DNA from: Congeria kusceri | Lineage: Eukaryota > Mollusca > Bivalvia > Myida > Dreissenidae | Length of the DNA stretch: 64,000 nt | Assembly (NCBI GenBank): GCA_027627225.1 | Contig: CM051032.1 | Location: forward strand, 66,133,137 to 66,197,136 | Direction of reading: 5' to 3' | Shown: positions 45,836 through 57,504 of the stretch, one piece after another | How positions within the stretch are numbered: position 1 is the first letter of the stretch | Layout of the letters: each line of letters opens with the position of its first letter | Translations under genes and position numbers: made by a program | The notes under the pieces: generated by a model | What the model was told of the DNA's origin: nothing | Database searches by the model: none | What the model saw: only the letters and a program-made list of their open reading frames with translations

Positions 45836-48800
45836 GTAAGGTCTTCAGCTTTGCAATAACACAGATGAGTCGTTTGGGCAATCATAACCCACATGGTATA
45901 ACATTTACAAAGATAATATTTTAACGACAAAACCTTTGTTGGAATTTCAGTATATTGCTTAAAGAAATGTAAATCATTTGGACTATTAGCTTGATACGAG
46001 TCAGTTGGATATTTTACAATGTATATGTGCATGTGGAGTTATGTTTTAGACATAATTTGTATGCAATGTCACGCCTTTAGTATACTCCAACATTGCAATA
46101 TTACATTACATTGCGAATATATGTGTCTGCTCCAGCTTTATGTGATCGGAATATGATGACGTACATGCGGTAGACATACTTTGCAATCTGTTCAAAACAG
46201 ACTTTTCTATGCGACAATGCGTCGATATTGAAAGAAAGCAGTGCAAATTACTATATTTACACTCACACTTATTAATTAATATTTAGTTTCAATCCGAACA
46301 TGTTAAACGAGATTGTTGGAGATTCGTAAGATAATGTTGGAATGAATCATACATAATTATATTCCGTGAACTTAACACAGACTATTAACACAACATGTAT
46401 ATAGGTATGGGACCATTCATAGTGCTATAATACCTACGCATTCTTTGGTTGTAGGGGGCAGATGGTTGAGCCCAGGGCGAAAGTCTAAGTCACTCGAACG
46501 ATGGGGGAAATGATGCAAATAACGTCATCTTGTTCAACATATGTTTCATAAAAATGGTCCCACAGCTTTAAAACAATATGTTTTCACACATATTGGATTA
46601 ATTGACATTTTTGTATAAAATACATTGGGAATCAATCAAACACCCTAACAACAAACTGTATCTGTCTGATAACTGGAAACAATCTTTCGTTTTATCTAAA
46701 TAATAATCCAGTCTGTTTAATAACATCACAAATTGCACAGCAAATTGCCAGTTCCGCCAAATGCGCTGCAAATTGCCAATCCACAAGCCCTAAATCACCG
46801 TCACTCGCTGGAATCGTTGTAACGGATATGTTAAAACTTTCAATCAGATCAACGTTTAGAAAGTTCGTCAGTTGTGCATGACAAACATAGGAAGGCTCTC
46901 CATTTAATGTCGATCGGAATAATTTCTGTATTCTATGCAAAATTGAGTACATTGAAAAGATATTTATTCATCCTTAAATCGCCAACATCAGACTGCAGCA
47001 AGAAAATCTGTTAAATTAAAAGTGATCACACCTCGACATTCTAATGCTTGTTTGTTTAGAAATAGATGGTGAAGCTTTAAAACGAAGAGAGCTTTGATCG
47101 ATACTTTTCGTGGGCAATCTGGATGTTTCCGCGATTGTAGATGACGTTGATAAGGCCCAAATCTTGTGTCATTAGGATAGATTACCATAAGTATTTTTCG
47201 ATATTTATTTAATCAAATGGGCACAGCAACACTATTTTTCGCGTATTCATCAATTATAAATTGTGGTCAAAAATACTATTTAAGATCGGATGTGTTTGCT
47301 TTACGAGGTATCGAGATGTTATTTTCATTAATAGACGATCAGTTAATACAGCTACTTCACAATGACTTTGTTTACTGGAAACCACGTACGATATACTGTC
47401 ATCTTCAAGTAATTTGGTAGCTGGCATTTAGTGAACTGTTTTTTAAATAGACTTATATGTATTATTTGTTTGAATGACTTGATCGTTACATTTCACCAAG
47501 TTTGCATACATCATAATTTGAAAGCATCAATTGAGCTGCACTTTTATTTATTTTTTAAATAAGGAGACACTTGGGGATGTTTTGAATGCTCATTGCCAGG
47601 TAATAATGGCAGGTATGCACCTCTGCTAAAAGCACTTCTAAGAACATATGTACTAAAACGCTGTAGATAGCTATAACAGTCAGTAACGATTGATGAGTAT
47701 GGCAGTTACTTCATTGCATTGCGCAATACCAATTGTATACGTATATAGAAAATGTAACATGTAAGTTCGAAAACAGAAATCTAAAGCAAAAGACTAAAAT
47801 TTCAATAGCATCCTTATTGGAAACATTTATTTATTTCGTTGAAGAAACGTGTCTTATTCTGCAAATGTAAAGACAACAATTCACAAATACAATATTATCT
47901 GGAAGGCAGATAATTCTCAGATACGGGGTCTTGTTATTGGTGAAATACCATTCGCCATGACATAAAGGATCTCGTTATGCCAGTAGTGTATTTCGTCACG
48001 TTCCGAGCGCCAAAATTCCAAGGTAATTACATGCCTGCTTTTGTGTGTTTACATTGCTAAAATAATTGGTAATTTAAGTCTTGCTATTTGTGAATGCTAT
48101 AGCATTTCAACGAAAAGAGAAGTTATTTAGTGTGTTATATAAATTACTTAACCAAAATAAATAAATTGGTAAATTCTATGACATATATTGAGTTGATAAT
48201 TTAGTTTCGACCAGTCATTTGAATAAAATCCACATGCAACAAACATTTCTGTGTTATGCATGATTTCCGATTAAATACATTTTTTTTCTCTTTTTTCATT
48301 TGAAAAAGGTATAGAGAACGTAGCTATTTTGATGTTGTGGTCATGAACATATGCATTTATTTTCCCATGCGTAATATGAATTTATTTCCCTAAGGTTAGT
48401 ATTATTTCATTATTTTTATCAGACATGAAATTTTGCATATAACGGAGTTATTGTACATAGTTTGAAATATTGAACACACTTGAATTAACTCACGAGCAAA
48501 TTTCGAATAAAAAAATAAAACACAATAACTTTTCGGATTCCATAGGCAATTAAATTATGAGGTATGTTAAAAAAGATATTGGGGATTATAGATCAAATGT
48601 CGTATTGATTAATATACGAGAATATTGTAATTATTAATGTTTCGAATAAAGCCTGCTTGACAGTTTCATCCCTTATATCACCAGTCCATCCAGACGTCGT
48701 TTATTATAGCATAACAAGTCATACGCAATATAACATAATTCAGTATATAAAGTGCACCATAACTTGCATTTAACATTACCCAACGAAGCATGCTTTTGTA

Positions 48801-50437
48801 TACTGCAAGTTCATACATGATATGTATAACCGATGCAGGGTTGAATGTAGTAGATACACATGTGTATGCATAAACCTGCCAAAAGTCCTGCAACAAATTA
48901 GGTACAAAACTGTTGCCAGCGTAATGCGTATAACATATTTTCAATAACATAACATAATAACAAATGAAACGCAACGTAACATAGCTCCAGAACAGTGGGT
49001 TATTTATACTGTAAGACATGTTTTAAACACACAGTGTACCAAATAAGTGTCTATAAACAATCTTTGTAGAAAATATGTACAACATATACAGCTACAATAT
49101 TGATCTTCACAAAAACTAATGAAATATGCATGTAGCTCGTTAAAAGGATGTCCAGTTTCACCGTTTGTGATTGGAAAAACATTTCTCTAAAAATTGAATT
49201 TTTAATCAGGAAATTGTAGAATCTATTTAAACATTTTGTCTGTAATGCTGCTTTGGTTGCAAAACATATTAATGATGATATTTAGTATGCCTTGTGTGTC
49301 AAAAATTACTCGTGTATGTCTACCTGGTAGCTTTTTTTTTCTTCAAAAGTTTAACTTTGCACAAGGAATGTGCTTTTAAATCTTGAAATATAAACAATGC
49401 ATGTATTATAGAATCGGAAAAAGTCAGTTTTAGAAAATTATTTCTCAATGACAAAAATTATGAAACTGCACGGTTAATGTTTGAAAAGTTAAAAACATAT
49501 GTTCTAGCTGCGTAATGCATTGCAGTAACTGGTGTATCTACTTTACTGTCATTTTATTGTCTTACCAAATGATTATGCATCTTTTGAGCCGTTACTTCAT
49601 ATTCATAAATATTTCTTCTAAATAAATGACGCACGTTTGGCAAATGACACAATTCCTTCGTGAAGCCATACATTGCAGGTGTTTCTAGGAATTATACATT
49701 CCTTGACTGATTTAGATATTGATAATTGCATTAATGATGATTGGACTAAAACGGCCGATGGCAAACACGTGTGTCGAAATCAAAAGATCGTCGGTTGTTC
49801 TTTTCCTGTTCTGAGGTAAGACATTGGAGGACACATTTACCATTTGTTGCCATTGAGATAAGTATTTAAAATAATGTTCGCGCTAGAAACAGACATCATT
49901 ATTGATAATGAGAAACGCACTTCTTCTATATACTTCTATATACGATTTCTAAAACGATTGATTGTAATAAAACATCCAAATGACCTGTTAAATGTTCGAC
50001 CTAAAGTCATTTTTGATTTCTATTGTGAAATAACCAAATATTAAATACGTAAAATATACCAGTGGTTGGCATTAATAAGGTTTCTTGTTAATTATTGTAC
50101 ACACAAGTGCAATTTAAGTGATCATGCAGGGGCGATTTTTCTGTGTATTAATAAATAATATATATCGTGTCATAAGTGGCAAAAGTTTTAAAATATAATC
50201 TAAACAAATTGAATACTTTGTACACAACAAAGCCTTAAGTTCCGGTAGTCAAAGTTGAATACGTTGGTGCACGTCGATTTACTGAACTATACAATGAAAC
50301 AGAACAGTTGTTTTTACACTATTTTGTTCCCCGGACCGTCAGCAAATGTTGCTACACGATTGGTCGACATTTTAAAACTGGTATTCCACAAGATTTATCC
50401 AATGAAATCGTTTGCATATTTAATCTGTTCTGTTACG

Positions 50438-50545
50438 ATGCAAACCATGACGACCGAAATTGCGCAGCAAAGAGCCAAACTGGACGATTTGGAAGACGAC
50501 GCACTGCTGTACTTCCTGAAAGAAGAACCACAGCATGATTATTAA
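50438..50545 (+). CDS. LDDLEDD tail exon (unit 4 copy)
   Basis: MQTMTTEIAQQRAKLDDLE, DDALLYFLKEEPQHDY, stop. The same frame is open upstream to 50255 (ANVATRLVDILKLVFHKIY, PMKSFAYLICSV), and GTCAG at about 50341 could be the acceptor, giving a segment with LVDILKLVF. In units 2 and 3 that upstream part is in other frames. The donor GTTAAG of units 2 and 3 is ATTAAG here. This copy is the longest continuous version. Confidence 0.5.
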   Translation: MQTMTTEIAQQRAKLDDLEDDALLYFLKEEPQHDY

Positions 50546-51215
50546 GCGACGGTAAATAACAAATTCATCAACCAATAATGTTTACTTAATTTAATATATT
50601 TAAAAAATTGTGCATGAAGCGAAGTTGTAAATACTGCATACTTTTTGTATGTTCATCAAATAACTATTAACGTACCTATCATATGCGGCATTACGGCCTG
50701 TTATACTGTTAACGTTTATCAAAGTAGCAGTTGTACGATGATCCAATATGCAGCTTTATCTCAATGATCATTTGATATGTTGATGCTTATTTAATAAGAT
50801 GCTCGAAGCAAAACATAATGTATCATTCTTCTAACTGGTATATGTAGAAATTACCACACACGATACACGTAGATTTGTTTACATATTGTTTGTAAAATGC
50901 AAGCCAACATTCGAGACAAGAGTCTAATTACGACATATTATTACAGATTTTTTAGAGCAGATGATAGTGCAAATAAGCAGTTAACTATAGACATAAAATC
51001 GTACTTTTTATATATTGATATATTTTGGTATCGGATTATTTCATCGCATTTTTTTCGTTCTCCGAATTGACTTCATTTAAATAGAAATTACGACACACGT
51101 TTCGAAGTAAACATATATAAAGCGTCATATACAACATAATATTTAGAGAATTAAATGTATTCACAAGTCAGATTACCGTTGCCCATACCGTCTGGCTCCT
51201 CCTTTCTCGATACAG

Positions 51216-51329
51216 AAGTGCGTATCAGAGGCGCTGGAACGCAAGACGGACCGACGGGAGTCCCGACGGGCCCCGGGGCGTTGTGAGGCCGCCGTCGTCG
51301 CTGAACACACGCTCATCGCACAATTGTAA
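51216..51329 (+). CDS. GC-rich KCVSEALER tail exon (unit 4)
   Basis: Acceptor TTTCTCGATACAG, then KCVSEALERKTDRRESR, RAPGRCEAAVVAEHTLIAQL, stop at 51327-51329 or donor CAATT|GTAATG. Nearly identical to unit 2 despite the much greater divergence of flanking DNA between these units, which suggests purifying selection or gene conversion. Confidence 0.6.
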   Translation, partial: KCVSEALERKTDRRESRRAPGRCEAAVVAEHTLIAQL

Positions 51330-51892
51330 TGTTTGAACAACAGTTAGTTCAAACTTAGTCAAAGCGTATCTTTACGCTGTGTTTCGTTATATATCATATT
51401 GAGTGTTTATGCATTTTTTTTAAACAACTATGAAACAGGAATCTTTAAATTCCTGTGAGTTTAGTTTATATCCTTTTAGCCAAGATCAATATGTATTATC
51501 CAATGAGATACTATGTACGTAATTTGCGTACTAAGTTAACCTCCTTTGACAATCAGTCCCGTCCACCGATATTATATCACTGACACGTTTATGGTAACAA
51601 ACGCGGTATCGTGTGTAAGGTCACGCTCTTATTTTATTATTGTATTATTTATATATTTATAATAAACAACATTTATTTATGTTAACATTTAAACCGCAAA
51701 AATTATGCCATGAATATTGTCGTGATCTCCGCAAGTTCAACTGAGAGATATTCCATTTGTCAATTATATTTCTTACTACGATATATTTACACTTAAAATA
51801 ATAGCAACATTTAACTCCAATTTGCTAAATCTACACAATATATTTCGGCGCCGCATGCGCGTGTTCCTTACTTTTGATCGAGAACGTCTACA

Positions 51893-51983
51893 CACAAAGC
51901 GTACGAGTGTTTGACTGACAGCGCGGAACTCTCATCGAAAACTTATCTGCCTAGTGGAAAGAGAGACAAGATCACCTCTGAAT
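51893..51983 (+). pseudogene. Basic tail exon with a stop (unit 4)
   Basis: Aligned to unit 2, the frame reads ERLHTKRTSV, TGA, LTARNSHRKLICLVERETR then SPLN and donor AAT|GTTAAG. The TGA inactivates the frame used in unit 2; another frame (ECLTDSAELSSKTYLPSGK) is open but has no matching phase downstream. Confidence 0.55.
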
Positions 51984-54085
51984 GTTAAGTATACGAGCGT
52001 ATATCAATAATGTTAGGTAGGGCGCAGTCTGCTTTGGTTTATAGTCTGTGCTAGTTCCTCGCTGAAATAAGTGTACGTTCTTGTAATTAAAAAATAGTAA
52101 GTTATATATTATTTGAGGTCAAATATGTGTAAGGAATTTTATAAATTTAATCATGATGGCAATTTCAAAACTATTGGATTAAGCCTTCATATAGTAATTT
52201 ATTTAGCATGATTATTTACATTGTGTGTAATCTTTTATTCAATTTCTATTTATGTCTTAATTTATACAAACTATACATATAATTTTTATTTTCGTATAAA
52301 TGTTCTTTAATTATGCAAAGACTAATTCCAGGAGGGTTCTAATACTATAAAGTGTCCATGTGTTTGTAAGCGTCGAAAAAGGAAGTGCCTGTAAATTCGC
52401 TTTCCGTAACACTGTTTACAAGGTAAACTTTAAATTGTAGAACGTTTATTTGTTTTGCAAAAGTAGTAATTACTATTTTACTATTGCGTTGGGTTGAACG
52501 ATGAACTGTTTACGACACAATCCAGCGCGGTAGCTTCTTAATTTTGGAGACCATGGTCCATTCGTTAGGACCGGTAAAGTTGTTTATCCTCCTACAAACG
52601 ATTGATTTGTATGTTAATGAGTTGCATGCCATCATATAAAATGAGGTATGTTCTCTCAGAGCTTGTTTTAACATTTCCACCTTACTCTAGGTATTTACCT
52701 AACAATAAAACATCTCATTAACTGTAATATGTTTAGCGCACTATAACTATGGAACATACATATGATGTTGTTAATAAGCGAGTACACGAATTATTTGTAC
52801 ATATCATTTTTAAACGGTTGGATCAGGTTTTGCCAAGATACCTATCTTTCGCATACCGATAAGCCAATATGTGTATGATTAATTAACAGCAACATTTGCA
52901 TGCTGCATACGATTACATATTTACAAACGTTCCAGGAGTGGCATATACAGAGATATTTGTCACCATAACGACGATTATTAAGTCCATAAATACAGTATGT
53001 CAGAAACCTTTGTTGTTTATATGGAGCAATATAATTTACAAAAATATGTTAATTCAGTTATGTCACAGAAAGATACATCAGACAATTTGAACGACAGCGT
53101 GTTTACCTGGTACATATGTTGTTTTGTTCAAACGTGGACGACATTTAGGGAGAAAATAATATTTGCATATTGCTGTTATTCTATTTCTATCCTAGCTTAA
53201 TGACACTAAAGGCAGGAATGTAACCACATTTATCACCAACATTTATAATATAACGTACTTTAAATGCTAGTTTAAGCACGTTACCAAATTATTTATCCAA
53301 TTATACATGTATATGCATTTCTGCATTAATCGTAAAATAAAGGTGAAGAATGAACCAGTAATCCTGTTTGCTGATGAGTGGGTATATACCGTAATTTTTT
53401 ACGTATGTATAAGTAGTCATTCTTGCAAAAGCATGCGTTTGTTGTTTATATTACAGTTACAAAACACGACAGTGTTGTTATGTCATGTCGAAAACAAATG
53501 CAAATCAAATCTTAAAAAATTTACTGTTTTATCCAATAATGGCACTTGGATATTCGGTGTATAACACTTAACCTCGTTTACATAAAAGAACACGTGGTAA
53601 AGCACATGAAACATTTGATAAATCAAGGAATGGAAATTTAACAATCCTTTACCAATGGGTGGAAAGCGTTTAAATATATCAAACAACTGAACATGTATAT
53701 AACATAAACTGTCACACCACGTGATAGTTGGAACTACTGCATACCACCACTAGTGACAGGCTCTAAATGGGCTGTTTCGTCGGTCTTACATACTTCTTGA
53801 GAAATTGCTAACAGATGAAATGTGACTGATATGAATAGTTGATTGCGCAGCAACGTTATGTACATCCCGTTAATTTTATTCCAGTATTCGATTGTCAATT
53901 CAGCAAACAAAATATTTGTCCATGATACCATGCAATGAAATACGCTAAGATTTACCTCACTGAATGCAAAAGCACGGATTGTTAACGAGCAGTAAGGCAA
54001 GTTTAGTTGTTTAGCATTGCAGACAGAAAGATTGTATCGATAAAAATATTGCTTTAATTGCCAAGATGAAATAAAAGTTTTGTCT

Positions 54086-54155
54086 TCGCTGGGACTAGAA
54101 CCTACGACCGGCGAGAAAAAAATCGAGCTAACCACTCGGCCATTCTGACTTACAA
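54086..54155 (-). ncRNA. tRNA-derived SINE head or decayed tRNA (unit 4)
   Basis: Same as the unit 3 copy: box A TGGCCGAGTGGTT (complement of 54130-54142) and box B GGTTCTAGTCCC (complement of 54091-54102). The spacer is a few bases shorter than in unit 3. Not a functional tRNA by eye. Confidence 0.65.
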
Positions 54156-54780
54156 TCATAGTCTGTGGTGAATTTTTAATGCTATGTGAGGGACACACGT
54201 GTTTTCCATAATACCGATGAAAAGCGTTACAAACAGTTTATAATTTTATTCATTTCAATTGATGTTTTTTTTCTTAATGAACGACATATTGTATCTACAA
54301 AATATTTCTTTGTCAGTAGTGTAATTTCGCTTGTTTAAATATAACTGTATTTTTCTTTTTGGGATGTACGACAAGAAATTTGAAAATTGTTCATTTGCCA
54401 ATCTGTGAACAAGTCCCTTTAATATTAGCAATGAAACACTGTTTTTATAATTTCCTTTTCGTTGGTGTATAAGTTAGTCTTTTTTTAAATTCCGTTTTTC
54501 ACTCTCGTTTCGTGCTAGGGAAAAATGCATGTAGATTGACAATTTATGTCCAGTTCAAACGTATATATTAAACATGGGAAATATGTCAAGAATGCAATGT
54601 CTTCGTCCATTGGATATTGGTTCAAGGTACTTGAATTCTGTATTTGAAGTGATACATACATTAAACGTGATTTTAATAAATATGCATGTAGTGCCTCAAT
54701 TAGCCACATTATTTTTTGCATTGAATATTGACAAGAACCTGCAATTCAACATGTTCAACCTGCTTTTAATTAACACAATA

Positions 54781-54834
54781 ATGTCACTAAATGGTGTTCA
54801 TATTTGTTTTACTTTGTGTATTTATTTTGTGTAA
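54781..54834 (+). CDS. Possible signal-peptide exon just upstream of Ig-like exons
   Basis: MSLNGVHICFTLCIYFV and stop. It lies 240 bp before the Ig-like exon, the natural place for a signal exon, and is hydrophobic. The donor phases available (TTT|GTGTAA, phase 0; TTTTGT|GTAAAT, phase 2) do not fit phase 1 at 55077. Either the donor has decayed or the real signal exon is at 45766. Confidence 0.35.
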   Translation: MSLNGVHICFTLCIYFV

Positions 54835-55076
54835 ATATGTCCATTTAGTCATTTTTGCAAAACAGAACCATTTTCGAAATCAGGATTTTGTCGATAAACA
54901 CAGATTTATAAAAACACACGTTTAGATTGTTTAAAATAATCACTAAGAGGAGAAGTGCATAAAATCGAGTTCTGATATTTGCTAAAATGCATCTTTTCGC
55001 AGCATTTTAGTAAGTGATGTTAGAAGGAGAACAAAAAGTAAGAATCAAATTGTATATGTTTTTATTTATTTTGCAG

Positions 55077-55400
55077 TTGTTTTGTCACATGCAGTGCATT
55101 CCGAGACATTTGGACATCTGAATGTTGTGCAGCCGGCATTTGTTGGCAGGAATGTTACACTGAGTTTCTTGCCTTCCAATAGTCTTAATTCCGAAGTTTT
55201 AAAGTGGCAGACCATGTTTGAAACTGACAGTGAGTTCAAGGACATACCGCGACATAGTCATTCGCAGTACACAGATGGCAGAGCCATAAATCTTGAATTG
55301 ATTCGTGTCAGTAAGCTATGGAACAAGACCCATATTCGAGTACGGTACAATGCAGACGTTTCCAACAGCATTGAACTTTGCTCTTATATTTAGAATACCT
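55077..55400 (+). pseudogene. Ig-like ectodomain exon 1 of a type I receptor
   Basis: After TTTATTTATTTTGCAG the phase-1 frame encodes VLSHAVHSETFGHLNVVQPA, FVGRNVTLSFLPSNSLNSEV, LKWQTMF, then INLELIRVSKLWNKTHIRV and RYNADVSNSIEL. VTLSF, the LKW tryptophan and the final beta-rich stretch fit an Ig fold, but both canonical cysteines are absent. N-glycosylation sites: NVT and NKT. A TAG at 55391-55393 interrupts the frame just before a phase-1 donor at 55401 (GTAAAT). An alternative strong phase-1 donor, GTC A|GTAAGC at 55311, would avoid the stop but cut the domain. The domain's end aligns with that of exon 2, which argues that the longer exon is ancestral. Confidence 0.6.
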
Positions 55401-55649
55401 GTAAATTTTGTGAAACATACTAGTAGTGTACCCAAAATTTCAAAGTACGATCACTCTGCAAGGTGTATTTCGGTGCTTTATGATTCCGCCGCATAACGCT
55501 TACGTTATTTCAATTATTAACCATTATTATCATAATTAAGAAAACCGTTTGTTTTCCTTTTATATTAATAATTAGTCATCAAGAGTCGAAATGAAACACG
55601 GGGAACAAACGACAATTAAACACCAACCCGCTTACCCCCAGAACTACAA

Positions 55650-55722
55650 GAGCAACAAAGCAACAACAACAACAACACAACAAACAAAATCAACGACAAC
55701 AACAACACAAACAACATAAACA
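55650..55722. repeat. CAA-rich microsatellite
   Basis: Imperfect (CAA)n with ACAACAACAACAACAC blocks in the intron between the two Ig-like exons. Confidence 0.85.
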
Positions 55723-55820
55723 AACGAACAAAATAGCATGAATAATATTCAAGTAATATTTTGCATAATTCGACAATGATTGCATACGAAAACCCCCCGT
55801 TTATTCCCGTGACAATGCAG

Positions 55821-56057
55821 AAATTGTCTACTACCCAACAGAGAAGGTGTTGAAATATCCGTCATTGTATGAACGAACATGGAGAAGTGGAAACACAACA
55901 ATAGACATGCTGCCCGGTGTATATGAAGAAAGAGAGGAATCCATTAACACAAAGTTTGTGCTTACCATCTTTAACGTTGTTTCCTCGGAGAATATTAATG
56001 TTGAGTGCAAAAGTAACACAACTGTAACCAATGAAATACACATTTCCGCACTAACAG
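55821..56057 (+). CDS. Ig-like ectodomain exon 2
   Basis: ATGCAG acceptor at 55820, then phase-1 frame IVYYPTEKVLKYPSLYERTW, RSGNTTIDMLPGVYEEREES, INTKFVLTIFNVVSSENINV and ECKSNTTVTNEIHISALT, ending ACAG|GTAAGC in phase 1. KFVLTIFNV..ENINVECKSN is a typical Ig strands E-F-G pattern with the F-strand cysteine; a tryptophan is present in the middle. Two NTT glycosylation sites. The exon is symmetric (1-1), the usual form for Ig-superfamily domain exons, and open throughout. It would lie outside the cell next to the membrane. Confidence 0.65.
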
Positions 56058-56399
56058 GTAAGCATCTTTTATTTTCTTTTGATTTATTTCACATGAGTCG
56101 TTTAAAGTCATACTTCTAAACGTAAGATTGGCAGACTTACTAATAAGATCAAGTTCATGAAAATCTATGCAAAATTGTTAAAGTTATGGATGTTTAAACC
56201 GATGTACCCCATGTTTCTCCCGTCTGGAGTTGGAAATCTTGTTACTGAAAAAAAATCAGAGTGTTTTTTTCGTCATTTATTTTTTTGTCATTCAAAATGA
56301 TGTGTTCACTAATTATTATCGTAGTCACGCGCTAACCATCTGTGACTTGGATTGTCGAATTATCCCCTATTAAATAAATTTTGTGTTATTCCACACCTG

Positions 56400-56623
56400 T
56401 AGGCCAAAAAAATGTGTTTCGGGCAACGGTTTAAAAATAGTTAGGTAGGGTCCGGATTGATTTTTTTTAATGTACATTTTAGTAAAAAACTGGGAAAATC
56501 ATTTCAAATATGATGAATACGGATTTCGAGGAAATTTATCATCGCTAAAAACTTCAGGGTTGGTTTTTTTTCGCTAGGTAGGGCCGGGTTGCCAGACACA
56601 GAATTTTGTTTTTTTTTGGCCTA
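56400..56623. mobile_element. 224-bp MITE with TAGGCCAAAAAAA ends
   Basis: The left end TAGGCCAAAAAAATGTG is inverted at the right end (TTTTTTTTTGGCCTA). The interior has GTTAGGTAGGGTCCGG and CGCTAGGTAGGGCCGGG sub-repeats. It lies in the intron before the transmembrane exon. No clear target duplication. Confidence 0.7.
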
Positions 56624-57142
56624 GAGTAAAGCAGTAGACCCAACCAAACTTAAAACCACGATGTAGAAAGTACTTAGAGATATAAGGAAATAAAATAGTA
56701 CTTACCACTTTTGCCAATGTGTTAAATTGGTGTTATATAAGTCACTTCATAAGGTATGTAATAAATGAGATATAAATACGCATTCATTGTCATTTATATG
56801 TGTACCTTTTTGACTGCCATTGGTGTTCGTAACTGATTTTTTTTCAACTATTAAATTAGAACATAGCGCAGTGTTCTTTCCCGAAAGTTCAAATCTAAGT
56901 AATTTGTTCCAGAAGTGGCCGATTCTACTTACCTATCTCATAAATCATAGTGTTACCTCGTTACGTTGGCATGTGTTTTTCATTACTTTGATAATCAAAA
57001 GAACTAAATGATAAATTCGCCACACCTGTTTGACTTGCTGGTATTACCTAAGAAATCATATGACAGCAACTTGTGCTTTTTGATAATAAAGTTCAAAATA
57101 TATTGGGTTCAGAGCGACCATGTGTTCGCCTTATTGTTACAG

Positions 57143-57253
57143 ATAGAACGAGCTAGATTCCGTCAAGTGGTTCTTCGATGGTGTACACATGGATTGGAAC
57201 AGCGGCCTTGGCAACGGCGTTAACTGTTGTTCTTGCAATTGTCATAAGCATCG
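57143..57253 (+). pseudogene. Transmembrane exon with an upstream in-frame stop
   Basis: The acceptor TTATTGTTACAG ends at 57142 and the donor ATCG|GTTAAG is at 57253, phase 1 on both sides. In frame with the preceding exon it reads DRTS, TAG (57154-57156), then IPSSGSSMVYTW and IGTAALATALTVVLAIVISI. The last 20 residues are a classic single-pass membrane helix after a Ser/Gly stalk. The phase matches perfectly on both sides, so the TAG is a real interruption, not a wrong frame. The transcript would encode a secreted ectodomain unless the stop is an allele, an assembly error or avoided by a CTAG acceptor (which gives another frame). Confidence 0.65.
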
Positions 57254-57504
57254 GTTAAGTCCTTAACATGTTATTGTATTTTATGTTCTTGGTAAAATAT
57301 ATTTTCGAGTAAAGAACTTGGCATGGCATTAGTTTTTCTGAATGTGACCGTTTTATTCACACACGTGTATTTGCAGTTGGGACAAAATTGCTAATACAAA
57401 TAACGTGTCTTTCATTTATTGCAATCAATATAATAATTAAATAAAAGCATAATACAATAATGATCTTTGAAGAAATGTGAAAAACGATATGCGTGTTATT
57501 TCAG

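Larger units (their letters stand above)
44380..55020 (+). repeat. Duplicated unit 4 (part collinear with unit 3)
   Basis: Collinear with unit 3 from GCAACATTTAGCAAGCTAGG (44.38 kb) to the TTTTCGCAGCATTTYAGTAA block (55.01 kb versus 44.03 kb). Beyond that point this unit has Ig-like exons, while unit 3 jumps to the short terminal exon. It lacks three insert segments found in unit 3. Confidence 0.85.

Noticed and set aside
53734..54198. 154-codon minus-strand frame
   Set aside because: It spans the SINE and unit DNA, shares nothing with known proteins and is broken in unit 3.
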